Assembly: GCF_037975245.1 (NCBI RefSeq)
Contig: NC_092570.1
Location: 16,409,418-16,473,417, forward strand
DNA: 64,000 bases
Reading direction: 5' to 3'
DNA from: Apostichopus japonicus
Lineage: Eukaryota; Echinodermata; Holothuroidea; Aspidochirotida; Stichopodidae
Shown: piece by piece, positions 43,907 to 58,872 of the stretch
How positions within the stretch are numbered: the stretch's first letter is position 1
Layout of the letters: each line of letters starts with the position of its first letter
Program-made: the position numbers and the translations under genes
The notes under the pieces: model-generated
Database searches by the model: none
What the model was told of the DNA's origin: nothing
Seen by the model: only the letters and a program-made list of their open reading frames with translations

Positions 43907-45869
43907 GCAATGTGCAGCGACGTAGCCAGGAATTTGAAAGGGGGGGGAGCACTTTTTGCGATTGATATGGATCTTCAAAGTCGTAGGCACGACTATCTGA
44001 GCGGAGCGCCACCATCGGTTGGCGCGGAGCGTACAAGAAAATTTTTGGTTTTACAAACTCCCCAGATGGCCGGAAACGGCCCTTCCCGAGTGTTCATTCT
44101 GGTTCCCTGGCCTCTTGCTAACTTGAGATACCTCATTCAATATCACTTTTAAACCCCCAAATCAAAGGAGTTAAAATAGTACGTAATTCAATACTAAATA
44201 ATGTAATTAAAATTAGCAAGGTACAAGTCTTAATTTTCAACTTCTGATACTTGTAGATACAAAGATAGGCCAGAAATGTCTTTCATACAGCTATAGCCAG
44301 TAATTGTCTTTGATACAAATGTAGCTAGTAATGTTTAAATTAGCCTTATAAGAGAAGGCGAAAGCTATCCGACGATTGCCATCTGATGCAAATTTTTCAA
44401 CTGTTTTCTCAACTGAAATATTATTTTCCGTAGACAGGTTCTTAACTAGATGTTATAAAACTGACAAAATCGGAATCTAGTCTTTTTCGGCAGATAGAGT
44501 GTTGAATGAAACGGCACGCGATAGAATTGACAGCCTAGATGACAGAAGAATAGGTCACCTAATTTAGCCATATTCTTGCTACGTTCATTTCAATAGTTGT
44601 TCTTGTCTAGACTCTTAAACTCGCCCAGCAAGCTTATGGATTTGAATTATGGGTGTTTTAAAAAAAAAAAGGTAACTTGGCCAAAAAAGTGTAGGCCCGG
44701 GCCTACAGTGCTATATACTGGCTACGCCCTGATCATATTATATCATATTATCAGCAGATTTTGTTTCATGTTTGAATTCTTTTACATGTTCTTAACGTAA
44801 TATATCAGAAAAACAAACATAGTGCTCTTTTACAATTTTTTCTAGTATGATGATTCTTGTTTATTGTCCAATGTCTGGATGAATTTAACTGATGGACAAT
44901 ATAAACTTTCATATTTTGTAGCAGAATTACACATCATCATTATCAGATTATACGGTTTCTTATGTTTAGAGAGAAGTAAAAATGCATCAAATCATTATGC
45001 ATAATTATGCATCCAGCATTGCATAACATAGACCTAGTGCCCTTCATGTAGATATACCGGGCATATATTAAAAGGGAGTGGCACTCATAGAATGTTGCAA
45101 TTTCAAATATATCTGGTAATGTTTAAAACAATGCAGAGCCAGAACGTATATGCTTAGGCTAAGTACGTGAGCTTGTGTGTGACACCTAGTCGAAATGAAT
45201 GATTCTCGTTTAAATATTCCGCCCCAGTGGATGTAATACACTACCTTTCAAATTAGTTTATAACAATTATTATATCGATGATCAAAATATTTTATTTTTG
45301 AACTTTGATCAGAACTATAGGCTATGCTATCTTTGAAATTCCCTGACTATGGAAGACTAATGTCTGAATGTTACCATCTGGAAAATTTGAAGCAACCCAT
45401 GTTACAAAGTACTTAGTACCAACCATAATAGAGTAGATTTAAGAGAAGTTGATAATTTGCTAAGAGAAAAAACTCGCCGAGCTCCTTCAAAGTGGGATGG
45501 AGTTGGACCTGATCGTTACTGGTTCGAATTGTCAGATATCTGGATATGGGATAACAAACCTTGCGAGTGTTTATTGAAAGCAATTGCCCATATACGTACA
45601 GTAAGCCCCACTATGAAAAAAAACTATAACACGTTAACAAAGGCATTTGTTGGTGCATGTAAAGCAACAAACTATTGTAAGAATATTAATGCGTCTTCTT
45701 AATTAAGGTGGGAGATACCCCACAAGAAAAAAAGCCTATAATTGGGGTAATCTTTTGTTATTTCGTCTATCATCACTACTATGCTGTACACGCCATACCT
45801 AAAACCTATGATTGAGTGTTATACATGTCTGTATGTTATAAATAATGCCCACCACTTGCCACTCTTAAG

Positions 45870-47378
45870 TTATAGTATTAATAAGCGACGGTTGCTGTCA
45901 CTGGCGAAACGTTCAATTACGCGTTCAATGTCAATCTTCTCATTAGGGTGAACGTACATCATTGTCAAACCATTCAATCGTGTTTCAGATGATCTGTTAC
46001 GAAGGTACGTTTTGAGAAGCCTAAGGGATGAAAAGGATCGCTCAACAGTTGCTGTGGAGACAGGCAAGATGATGGCAATATTGAGTAAGCCATAAATGCA
46101 AGGAAACATGTCAACATCGCAGTGTTGTATTGCAGACATGTGCTCAGAAGGCACACTCTCAGAGGGCTCCATTTTCCATTTCATCACCCATTGTCTGTAC
46201 TGTGTTAACGCATGTACGCCTGCTGTGTCGTCAGGCTGAACTTGGTTTGCGTGCAGAGTTGCAGCATATTTTTTCCAGAGCTGTGCAAATTTTTCTTCCT
46301 TCATATCGTCCTTGAGGCATTTTGATGATGGCAGTAAGATGTCGAATGTTCCCGAGAACTGGGTTTTGTCGTTGAAGCGAAAATGCATTTGATGTATAAC
46401 CGTGTCTAAGAACGGTGTGAAAATAGTAACTCGGAAATAATCTGTTGCAGTAGGCACGTCAGGATTGGGTCTAAGTGTTGACCGCTTAGCGATTCGAGGA
46501 CGTTCGATGTTAAGCTTGAGTGGAGAGATGGTATCGTTAATCAACTGCATAATTGCTTCAAATCTATGATTACTGTTCTTTCGGTCATCTTCCAGAACAG
46601 CCATAATATTGTTTACATTGCCCATGGCACTCGACAAGCATGTGCCTTTCTGTTGTAACCTTTTGGATAGTTGATCAATATTTGATGTGATTACAACACA
46701 AGTAAACAAAGTGACTATAAATGTGCTGTCTGTAATTGATTGAATTAGCCATGCTGCTTTTGATTTGGCAGAGGCGTCTTTCCACCGACTGATTGCCATT
46801 AAGGCCCGCACTATTGTAACGTAGTTAGATGCAAAATTCTCAAGAGCGGTTATGCGTTCAATCCATCTAGTCTCACATAGTGATTGAAGGGCGCCTCCCT
46901 GGCTTTTTCGCGATAAGTCATGAGCCATTTTTAGTGTTATTTTCTTTTTGTTGCTAGTTGAGAAGAAATTTGTTATCTCTTTTACTGTACTGATCATGTT
47001 GCGAACCGCAGGGATTTTTGAAGCATGAACCAGGGTCAAATTGAGGGCATGTGCAGAGCAGTGATAGTACTCTGCATATGGACAATGATTCTTAACATAT
47101 GCGCATGTACCGACAGATTCCGAGCTCATAACACTGGCTCCGTCATAGCTTTGTCCGATTGCAGCTTCGAGAGATAAACCACTGGTTTCAATCTCACTAA
47201 TGATGGCTTTACCAATGATGTTTCCAGTAAGTCTTGGCTCTTCGAGAGTGTATGTTGTTTCATTTTCTTCATAGCAGCTCTCCAAATATTCTTCGATTGT
47301 TTTGGGTGTACTTGTTTCTATGATGACTGGACATTCCTCTTTGTTTTTTTTCACCATATTCATGTTCGAGTACCTCAA
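45870..47378 (-). pseudogene. hAT transposase, catalytic core and dimerisation domain (frame 3)
   Basis: This frame carries the second half of the transposase: the GQSYDGASVMSS motif with the second catalytic Asp, YHCSAHALNL, the long helical insertion region, and the C-terminal hAT dimerisation domain (LPVSTATVERSFSSLRLLKTYLR within about residues 440-470, then ETRLNGLTMMYVH). It overlaps the upstream frame by about 110 bp; the switch falls near a T8 run at 47344-47351 (A8 in the coding sense), so a single-base indel or assembly error explains the break. An intron is less likely because both sides read through. Confidence 0.85.
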
Positions 47379-48189
47379 TAAACGATATGAAATCTTCTTT
47401 TATTGTATTACTCTCCTTGTGGTAATACCTCAAACATACCGAGAGCTGTTCAGTTGAAGATATATCTGTTGTTTCATCCGCCATTATGGTGTAGAAACCA
47501 GACTCTTTCACACGGTTTATGATTTTCTCTTTTATTTCTGCTCCAACACAACTAATTATTTGATTCTGGATATCTCCAGATGTATAACAGGCGTTTCTTG
47601 GAGCACTAACAATCTGTTCTCTTAGTTCCGTATCCCCAGATTCAATTCGGTACCGTAAAAGACGCCTGAAATTACCTTCCCCGTCTTTCGTTTCGTCAAC
47701 ATCCATAGGTCCGCTATCATCTCTGCCTCTGAGAGCTATGTTGTTCTGACCACAAAAAATCACTGTTTTAACAAGTGGTTCAAGTCGCTTTCTATTCTGC
47801 TTACATACCTTCTCATGATGGGAATTCATCGATTTGTAGACATTTGTGCTCTTGTGAGAATTTGAGAGAAATTCGTGACATCTACATGCCGCATATTTGT
47901 GATATTCAGTATTAATATGTTTATTGAGATCACCTGTAGCACCAGTAATTCTATCATACCTGGTTAATGCTTTCGTTACTAATTTACCAAGAGTAGCATC
48001 CGTACGGAAGTGGGTCTCATGTATCCCAACTAATACACAGGCTTTACAAAGAATTCCACCAAATGTTTTACTATATGCAAAGTCAGAAAACTTATCAAGA
48101 TGACTTTGGCGCAAATACCGTTTGGTGCCATCTTTCCTGCAGGAGAATGGCCACTCAAAACCTGCTTGTCCTTTCCACTTTGTTTTCAA
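47269..48189 (-). pseudogene. hAT transposase, TTF zinc finger and DUF4371 start (frame 2)
   Basis: Central part of the transposase. A TTF-type zinc-finger region (WPFSCRKDGTKRYLRQSHL, GGILCKACVLVG, LNKHINTEYH) is followed by the start of the DUF4371 RNase H-like core with FYTIMADETTDISSTEQL, which holds the first catalytic Asp. The frame opens after a stop at about 48220 without an ATG (its first codon is TTG), so it must be joined to the upstream frame by a frameshift or splice. Confidence 0.85.
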
Positions 48190-48638
48190 TATGTATGCTT
48201 TTGTAAAATCTGTACCTTAGGTTTGCCCAATGAAAATTTGCCAATATCATAATCAGGTGACATGCTAGAGCTACCTAGTATGATAGGTCTAGGAGTATCC
48301 ATTAGGCCTATTGGTTGTGGCGGTTTCTCAATAATTCCTGTAGCTAAAGTTGATGAATCAAAGGAAGTAGAAGGCTCTTGATTGGCAGATGCGTTTGGAT
48401 TTGAGGATGATGTTCCTTTCTCGTTAGAAGCAACTGTTCTTTCTGGTCGTGTTTGGGTTGACGATGGAATACATGGTTCAGCAGACTCAATTGGTTTGAA
48501 ACTAAGTGTTGTCTGTTTCAGTCTTACTGTTTTATTTGGTGGTGGTTTGTCAGTACAGTCACTGATACTTCCTCTTCTAAACCGTGGGGGCCATCTACCA
48601 TTGACTCTGTTAATTGAGATGATAGATAAAAGGGACAT
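48186..48638 (-). pseudogene. hAT transposase, N-terminal disordered region (frame 1)
   Basis: Starts at the first ATG (48638); the longer open frame to 48704 begins with GTG. It encodes a Ser/Thr/Pro-rich segment with LKQTTLSFKP near the start, as often precedes the zinc finger in ZMYM1-like hAT transposases, and ends in YDIGKFSLGKPKVQIL. It stops 4 bp into the next frame. No catalytic residues here. Confidence 0.6.
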
Positions 48639-49335
48639 CCATTCAGTGGCGTGTTGCGTCAGTAGCCAGAGAGAGGGGGGGGGGACAGAATGCAGAGGTC
48701 CCACTCACAGAATTTGTTTGGGATAACATGGGGTCAGCTAAATTAAGTTAACATGAACCACATTTGGCCACATCAAATCGGGCACAAAAACACAGAGAGG
48801 ATGTCTACCGGACAGGAGGAACCAGTACATTAAAATACCTCATTTACCTTTGTGATTGAGGAAGCGATCAGGGGGAACGAAAGAACATTTATGAGAAGTA
48901 CCATGACACATTCCCGGAGAACCCCTCCTCCCTCCGTCTTACATTATGTTGGGGAAAATAACGGCTACATACGATAAACAGTTTGTGAACTTTGTGCAGT
49001 CATGCTTGTCTGGCCCCCTGACAGGGACAACCCCCCCTTCCCCCTTCAGGAACATCCTAGTGCCGTCATGCCGATGCTTTCATCACCAATACTTCAGCTG
49101 GCCAAGGGTCTGGAATAATATAACACCCCCCCCCCTACCAAAAATGTAGTGGTTTCATTGTTGGTAGAATAGTGCTTGTGAATAAATAACCTCCCAACCG
49201 GCCCCCACACGCTTATCTCGGGGCCGATCCATCATCCAGGAGAGCAAGAAGACCTGCTTTACACATCAACTATGTAGTCCCATACTCCCATTGAACTCGT
49301 AGGCTACAAATAAAGACCCAAATTTTGATATGGCC

Positions 49336-49584
49336 GTGGCTATTCTTATGACCAGGAGTAACAATTATTTATATACTATTCTTACGACATCGGCGAATTT
49401 CCGGTTACGCATGCGCATTAAAGTAAATAAAGCAACTGCGCAGCGCAGTAGGGGTAACCCTAACCCTAAACCCTTACCCTAACCGGAAATTATTGTTACT
49501 CCTGGTCGTAAAAATAGCCACGTTAAAGCAACTGCGCATGCGTAACCGGAAATTATTGTTACTCCTAGTCGTAAAAATAGCCAC
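49336..49584. mobile_element. Nested MITE-like repeat with telomere-like core
   Basis: Inverted ends GTGGCTATTCTTATGACC and GTGGCTATTTTTACGACT. An internal segment of about 60 bp (TGCGCATGCGTAACCGG... ATTATTGTTACTCC) is repeated in tandem and once inverted. At 49456-49483 it contains CCCTAACCCTAAACCC, resembling the animal telomere repeat. It lies inside the full-length hAT element. Target duplication not resolved. Confidence 0.6.
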
Positions 49585-50499
49585 TTTGATTTTGTATACA
49601 TTTCTTACCTCCCCCCCCCCCCAACTACGATTTTTATCCAGGCTAAGGCCCTGACGTTTCTCACAGGCTGGGCATGGCGGGGTGGGTTACGTTAAATCTA
49701 TAACTATATCTCAGTGCGCCAGGAAAATATTTCCCTTTTTGCAACGACGCAGCACGCGCTCTGTGCCGAAGGTATCTGAGGCGCCATTGATAGGCCTACA
49801 TGTCCGCCATGCCCATTTGCCCCTTAGCCTACTTCATACCTGTCCGCTTCATGATCCTTTCTCTTTCGATCCATTATTCCGTATAATTTTACAAATATCA
49901 GATTAAATTTTCTGCAGATGATGACGTTGACTTGAAATCGCTGTATCGTAAGTTGTACCACTGACACTCGCTGAGTTATAGACAGCCAGATGTGCAGTGG
50001 TCTAAAAACAAATATCGTTATAGTAGTGTAACAATTATTTATAGGAAGCGCGTATCACGTGCGATTGCTAGCTTAGCTACATAACATGCTGTGCGTTGCA
50101 ACAACTTATGACGAACAATAGAAAAGATGAGAACGCGTTGTGCGTACGGTTCGTGACACTCCATCGAGTGCGGTTAGGTAGGCTATACAGGGAGTTGTTA
50201 TTGAACAACTCCCTAGGCTGTATGTATTTTATTATGCAGTGGCCAACTGTAGGCTTGTAATAGGCTATAGGCTAAATTTAGCTAATTGCATCTGCAAAAC
50301 TAAGTAGCTGAATGCAGTAGGCCTGAATGTTACTACGATTATAATCGAGTTAACGGAGCTGACGAGAATTCAAGATCAAAAGAGCACTGACAAAATACCA
50401 TGCTAAAAAAAAACAGTTTAAAAAAAAAAAAATCGAAACTGAAAGGGGGGGAGCGGTCGCTCCCCCTGCTCCCCCCCTGGCTACGTCCTTGGCAATGTG

Positions 50500-53959
<3,460 letters not shown>

Positions 53960-54519
53960 CTAGTTATCTTTATTTACCATAGCGTACTCTGTGGTAGAAA
54001 CTGATATTTTACCAGGGAGGCTACTATCCCATTCAGACTCGTTTACTGTATAGTAAGGCATATTAAGTTTCTCTTTGTCGACATTAGTATCAAGAATGGG
54101 TTCTCGGTTCTCTGAAGGAATCGATTGGCTTTCAACACTACGAACCGTTTTGCTTTCGTCATGGCGTCCACGCGAGCTTCCGATCTTAACAACATGCCGT
54201 TGCGATTGCTTAGGACTGTCTACTTTTCTGTAGTTGTCATCAGGTAGAGATGTTTCCACTACATCCATCATTTGCATCGATGGAGAATCGTATGCGTGAC
54301 TATTATCATTAATGTCGTCATACGTTACGTTATTATCTCTGAAAACATCAGTAATTGTGCGTTGGTAGGTATGGTTGTAATATGGCGTATTGTAGTCAGA
54401 TTCGTCTTTATCATTCGGAGTGGTGTCTTTCGTCTTCTTATCATCTTTTTTCACTCTACAGTTTGGCTTATTTGTTTCCCTGCAAAAACAGTAAACAATT
54501 AAAACGACGACAAAGACCA
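53960..54519 (-). pseudogene. 3' half of split receptor: transmembrane end and ITSM tail
   Basis: Encodes the second half of the transmembrane helix (VFVVVLIVYCF) and the complete cytoplasmic tail, with A-Y-D-S-P, N-Y-R-K-V, P-Y-Y-T-V and C-terminal T-E-Y-A-M-V (ITSM match). It is separated from its 5' half (58873-59733) by the CACTA-like insertion. The frame is open upstream into the element, whose end supplies an in-frame ATG seven codons before the join (MSTCVFC). A tail-only product is therefore conceivable but unsupported. The tail frame has no internal stop. Confidence 0.88.
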
Positions 54520-57500
54520 CACAGAAAACACAAGTACTCACAAATGCGAGTAAACTTAGATCCCTGATTTTACTATCCGTGGTAGTACTTATACTTGCCG
54601 GTATTGAGTAAAGATACTGATTCGGAGGAGTTGATTTACTAGTTTAAATGTTTACAATTACTAGGCTGATAGTGAAAGTACTGCTTTTAGTGTTGTCCCT
54701 GATTTCACTAACCAAAGTAGTAACATTACATGGTAAGGCATGTAAACTTACTAATACATATTTATAGTACTGATATGGTAGTTAGTAGATATACACAGAT
54801 GAGCGATGATAACAAACAGAAATTTGGAGTTTATTTCTCTTTTTATTGAACTTGTAAAGAACACTTTCATATTCCAACATCTCAAAACACAAATACCATG
54901 TTTTTGATAATGAAGTTCTTAAGATACATATGATAATAAACTGATGCTGTACTTCCCCATGACATACTAAACCTCTGACAATAATCAAGCAGCAAAATGC
55001 ATGAGAAATTACGATTAACTTCGAGAGAAACACAACTGCTACTGTGGTAAAGTCAGTTGACAAAATCCATCTTCTTAGGTTCTTATAAATATTGCAATAG
55101 GTCTCTAAAGTTTTTTGGCAACTTTTACTTTAAAAACAGCTACTTTATTCACTTAAACTCAATGAGACCTCACCGACACATTTGCAAGGACAAACCCTAT
55201 AAACTGAATTAGGTGAAATACAAGAAACACAGATAAATGACTAATACAGATAAATAAACAACCATGAACAAAACACAGAACAAAATGTTTAAAACACTGA
55301 TTTCTTTAAGTATGCACATCCTGCAATGTGATACTGTTAGCTTTTGATTTAAACAAATGCAATAACAGAAAACTTATATGTATTTTGGAACGGTTGAATC
55401 AGTAATGCTAATCATTTGGTAATCAATCAAGCTTAAAAAAATCAATTAATTCTGGCCTTGACGTATCTTTACTTTCGCGATCAAATCAGGCAAGCTCAGA
55501 CTGAAACACTAATGCTGGTCTCTATGTAAACCAGCCCTTGCTTTATTTTGATGGTATAATTTAACCACCATGACAAATCACACAAATACCGACCTCTTCC
55601 TTTGCAATGAATCTCTGAACATGCTTTGAGCTTTCCATCCTGTTATCCCACAAAGAGATTTCTTCTGATTATCCAAAATTCAGAAAAAGTCCCCATTCTA
55701 CGTCAAAACAAATAGAAATGTCTTCTCTCGACAAGTACATAAGTGATCTAATTAAGGCAAGAAATATTGCAACAGTGTGCAACAAAAATGTAAACGTAAC
55801 GAACACAAAAAGATAAAAATCCTCAGGTAGCAAAGCTTTGCATCATATAAACATTAAAAGTCTTTATATTTTGTTACGAAAGTTGCAACAGATCTTGGGA
55901 TCTTTTTGGATTTAAAGCCCAATAACAAATCCAGGAAAAATAAAGTCTTCTTACTTTTCTTTGGGAAGCTGATGTTGAATGTATAAAAGGCGACAATCAA
56001 GCATTCAAACCCTTCCATGATTGAGTCTACTTCACACACAACTTTGTTCTCCGCCTTAATCTGAATGTGTTTTGCACTTAGGTGATTCGGTCCTGATCCA
56101 ATGAGACATGGCGCTGAGGACAGAGGCCCGACGTTGTCAATCTTTCTGAACCACTGGTGTGGAGATAGTTCTTGCCATGTTTCCTTCTTATATGTTTTTT
56201 TAGAGAATTGACAATACTATATGAGGCTTCACAATGATTAATTCCACAGAAAACTCTGAAGTTCTGTTCTCCTGAGTGGACCATTTGAAGATGGTTAAGA
56301 AGTTTAATTCGAGTTCTGCTCTCATATCTACAATGGCAGCATCTGAAGATGCCTAAATGCTGTGTGTACACATTTTCTGAATCAGTAAGACTGAAAGAAG
56401 AAGAAGCCATTCTTAGTTGAAGACTTTAGAAAGTATTTCAGTATTGTCACAATGGACTCTTCCAGCTAAAATTTTCAATCAAATCAGGGAGGCCAATTAA
56501 GAATGTACCAACTTTAATGTGAAGAAATCTTGCTTGCCCTTGAAGTACAGCACCTGTTTGAAAATGAGAGGCATAAAAATGTTTTGCATTAAACAAAGCA
56601 AAGGCACTACCATGGAAAGTTAAACTCTAATTCAAGTGCTTTCATAATGTGCAATTTAACAGAAACAGTTCATTAGTGTTGAACAGGAGGCCAGGTTTAG
56701 TTAGCAAGGAAATCCTCCTAAGGAAATCTTCGAAGTCAGTGACTCTTTGTTGGTAACTGTAGTGAAATATATTTATCATGACAAGATAAGGACACAAATG
56801 ATTGTCTGGATTTGCAAGAAAAGGCAAGCAGGTTTTTTAAATTCAAAGTGGCTGTCAAATTAGGCACCTTGATGTGTAGTACACCATGTGCACCACATGT
56901 CTATGCCAATAATATAAAACAGCCACTATAATCTAGAAACACAGGCCTGTACATAGTACATGTATCTTACAGTACTCAATTACACTTGAACACTGACCTG
57001 TATGTGTACCTTATTTACTAGGGTAAGTCTATGGTTAAAGCTGTACACTCATCAATCCAGATGATTCATATTAACATTAACATTTTAGAACGATTTATTT
57101 TCATAAGTCTGCTTGCACGATTAACATACTGCGCAGGCTTGAAAAGGTTATATCAGCTGTTCAAATTTCCCTGTGGTTTGCTGTTGCTACATGTGTTGTA
57201 CTAATTATACTACTCCGTACACCACTGCACATAAAAAGTTTACTGTATCAAACCAGTCCGTACCACTACCAGTACATGTGCAGCACGTGTGCATGTAGAA
57301 AATGTGAGGAGCGGAACTGTGGGCTATTGTGTGAGTTTATACGTACACAGCCTTACCGCGGATTGAGACGATAATCGTTTCTTGCAGTTAAATTTCGTCT
57401 GAATTAGTTGTAATTTTGTTGATTCTACAGTTGTTTTGTTATGGTCCTGAGCAATTATGACTTGAAATTTGTTAAAATAATCATAAAACTGTCTATCATA

Positions 57501-58872
57501 TGATTAAGTGCAACTTGTGATGGAAGGTAATAGGCTACATTACATATGTTCATGAAAATCTATATCTAGCGTTTTCTGGTATTTTACTTTTGCAAATCTA
57601 GCGTTTTTTGGGCATATGCCGCTGGTAACGCTGACTACATTGTTCAAGCCACAGTAGTTACCACACCAATCACATCATAATAATGTGTCCAATACTTTCA
57701 CATACTACTTTTATAACTTGGGCAGTACGTGTAGGCCTAAGCTGGCGGGCTTATTACAGAATCACTTATAATATGCACTTGGATCCTACATACGTTCAAT
57801 GCAGTGCATTGCTGCAGTGCAAAGGAAACCTCAAACTAAACGTAAATTGCTTAGGCCTATGGAGATTGCTTCCATAGCATACAGTACGCCAGTAGTCATG
57901 TGATGATCATGTTGTTAGTAATATTTTTCCGCCATTACCTTTGACTATTTGGAAAGGCGAAATTCGGTTGTTGCCGTGTATTTCCGCAATAATACTAACT
58001 TTGCTACACTAGTTGGGCTGTTTGTTGTAAGCTGACTTTGTTTGGACGAAATGACTGGTTCCAAAATCAGGCATATCAGTGCAAAAGCTTTGTGTTGGGT
58101 TAACAACGTTGTAGTTGAACCATGACTCAATACGTTAGGCTAACCGCAGAGTTTAACACGAGGCCTCTCCCGCTAATGATCAGTAAGATGTTCAGAATAA
58201 TGTGATATAATTGCATCAAAATTAGAAAATATTGATTTTAACTACCTAAAAATAACATACATCATAGTACTAAACAAAACACATGACAACTTACCTTGAT
58301 TTTCCAAAATATCAACAAATATGTCCATAAATTAGAAGGAGCAGTTGTGTCTTATCGTGCATGTCTTGGTCGTTGCGTCGCTCTGGTACTACATAGTACT
58401 AACTGAATGGCATGGGCAGTACTTCTACGAAAGGCAGTTCGCACAATTACGAGGCGTGTAGTTTAATCGCTATGATCGCTATGTAGAGTTGTAGAATCAC
58501 TAGTTGATCACTCTTAATACTTGGAAACAATCTGTAAATGTACGTGTCACGTTAGTATTTCGACCAACTACAACATTCTTAATCTACTCACGATGAGTAA
58601 CATCGTTCACATCGTTTATTGTAAGCATTAAGGAAGTATCGAAACTCAATGCATGAGTCAGTTTACGAATTAGATCAATTAGTTGACTACCTTACAATTC
58701 GGCGTCTAGCATCTGTACACATTGCCCCATGTATTTTCAGTACTGATTAAAATTTGCAAGTACATGTATGCGCATATTTTGTGAAATAAGAGTCGCACTA
58801 CGAGTTGAGGTGCATCCCTACTCATTAAAGGTATAACATCTTACTAACAGACGAGTAAGCAGATTTTCTGTG
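54520..58872 (-). mobile_element. CACTA/EnSpm-like DNA transposon inserted in a receptor gene, 4.35 kb
   Basis: Boundaries come from comparison with the intact gene at 32848-34257. Both ends begin CACAGAAAA (left CACAGAAAACACAAGTACTC, right, reversed, CACAGAAAATCTGCTTACTC), and CA is duplicated at 54518-54519 and 58873-58874. CAC termini and a 2-3 bp duplication fit the CACTA-Mirage-Chapaev group. Inside is a two-zinc-finger frame (56078-56410) of the type I associate with animal EnSpm-like elements. No transposase core was recognised in the remainder (54540-56070 and 56420-58870), so it is probably non-autonomous or has small exons I cannot join. Confidence 0.75.
56078..56410 (-). CDS. Two-C2H2-zinc-finger protein or exon of the CACTA-like element
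   Basis: 110 aa from an ATG. Finger 1: Cys24-x2-Cys27-x12-His40-x4-His45. Finger 2: Cys55-x4-Cys60-x12-His73-x4-His78, with the linker HSGEQNFRVFCGINHC. The CX2C then CX4C pair with an F-x-V-x-C-G-I start resembles the N-terminal fingers of animal EnSpm-type element proteins (family resemblance from memory, to be tested). The last 30 residues are unremarkable, so this may be the first coding exon of a spliced transposon gene. Confidence 0.6.
   Translation of the reverse strand: MASSSFSLTDSENVYTQHLGIFRCCHCRYESRTRIKLLNHLQMVHSGEQNFRVFCGINHCEASYSIVNSLKKHIRRKHGKNYLHTSGSERLTTSGLCPQRHVSLDQDRIT

Larger units (their letters stand above)
43915..50491 (-). mobile_element. Full-length hAT transposon, 6.6 kb, with transposase
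   Basis: Inverted ends CAGCGACGTAGCCAGG and CAAGGACGTAGCCAGG, flanked by perfect 8-bp duplications GCAATGTG (43907-43914 and 50492-50499). The empty site GCAATGTGTACAGCAATCC is intact at about 60332 in the sister unit. It carries a minus-strand hAT transposase of the DUF4371/ZMYM1-like type (45870-48638) in three frames, so it is probably no longer autonomous. The GC-rich core (43991-44033) lies near the left end. The right 500 bp match the MITE at 35740. 44100-45860 and 48740-50490 have no other supported gene; a plus-strand 81-aa frame at 45457-45702 is unrecognised. A nested MITE lies at 49336-49584. Confidence 0.9.

Noticed and set aside
45457-45702. 81-aa plus-strand frame inside the hAT element
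   Set aside because: No family recognised and on the strand opposite the transposase; too little evidence to call a gene.
49440-49500. True chromosome end or telomere
   Set aside because: Only about three degenerate CCCTAA units, inside a transposon with host sequence on both sides.
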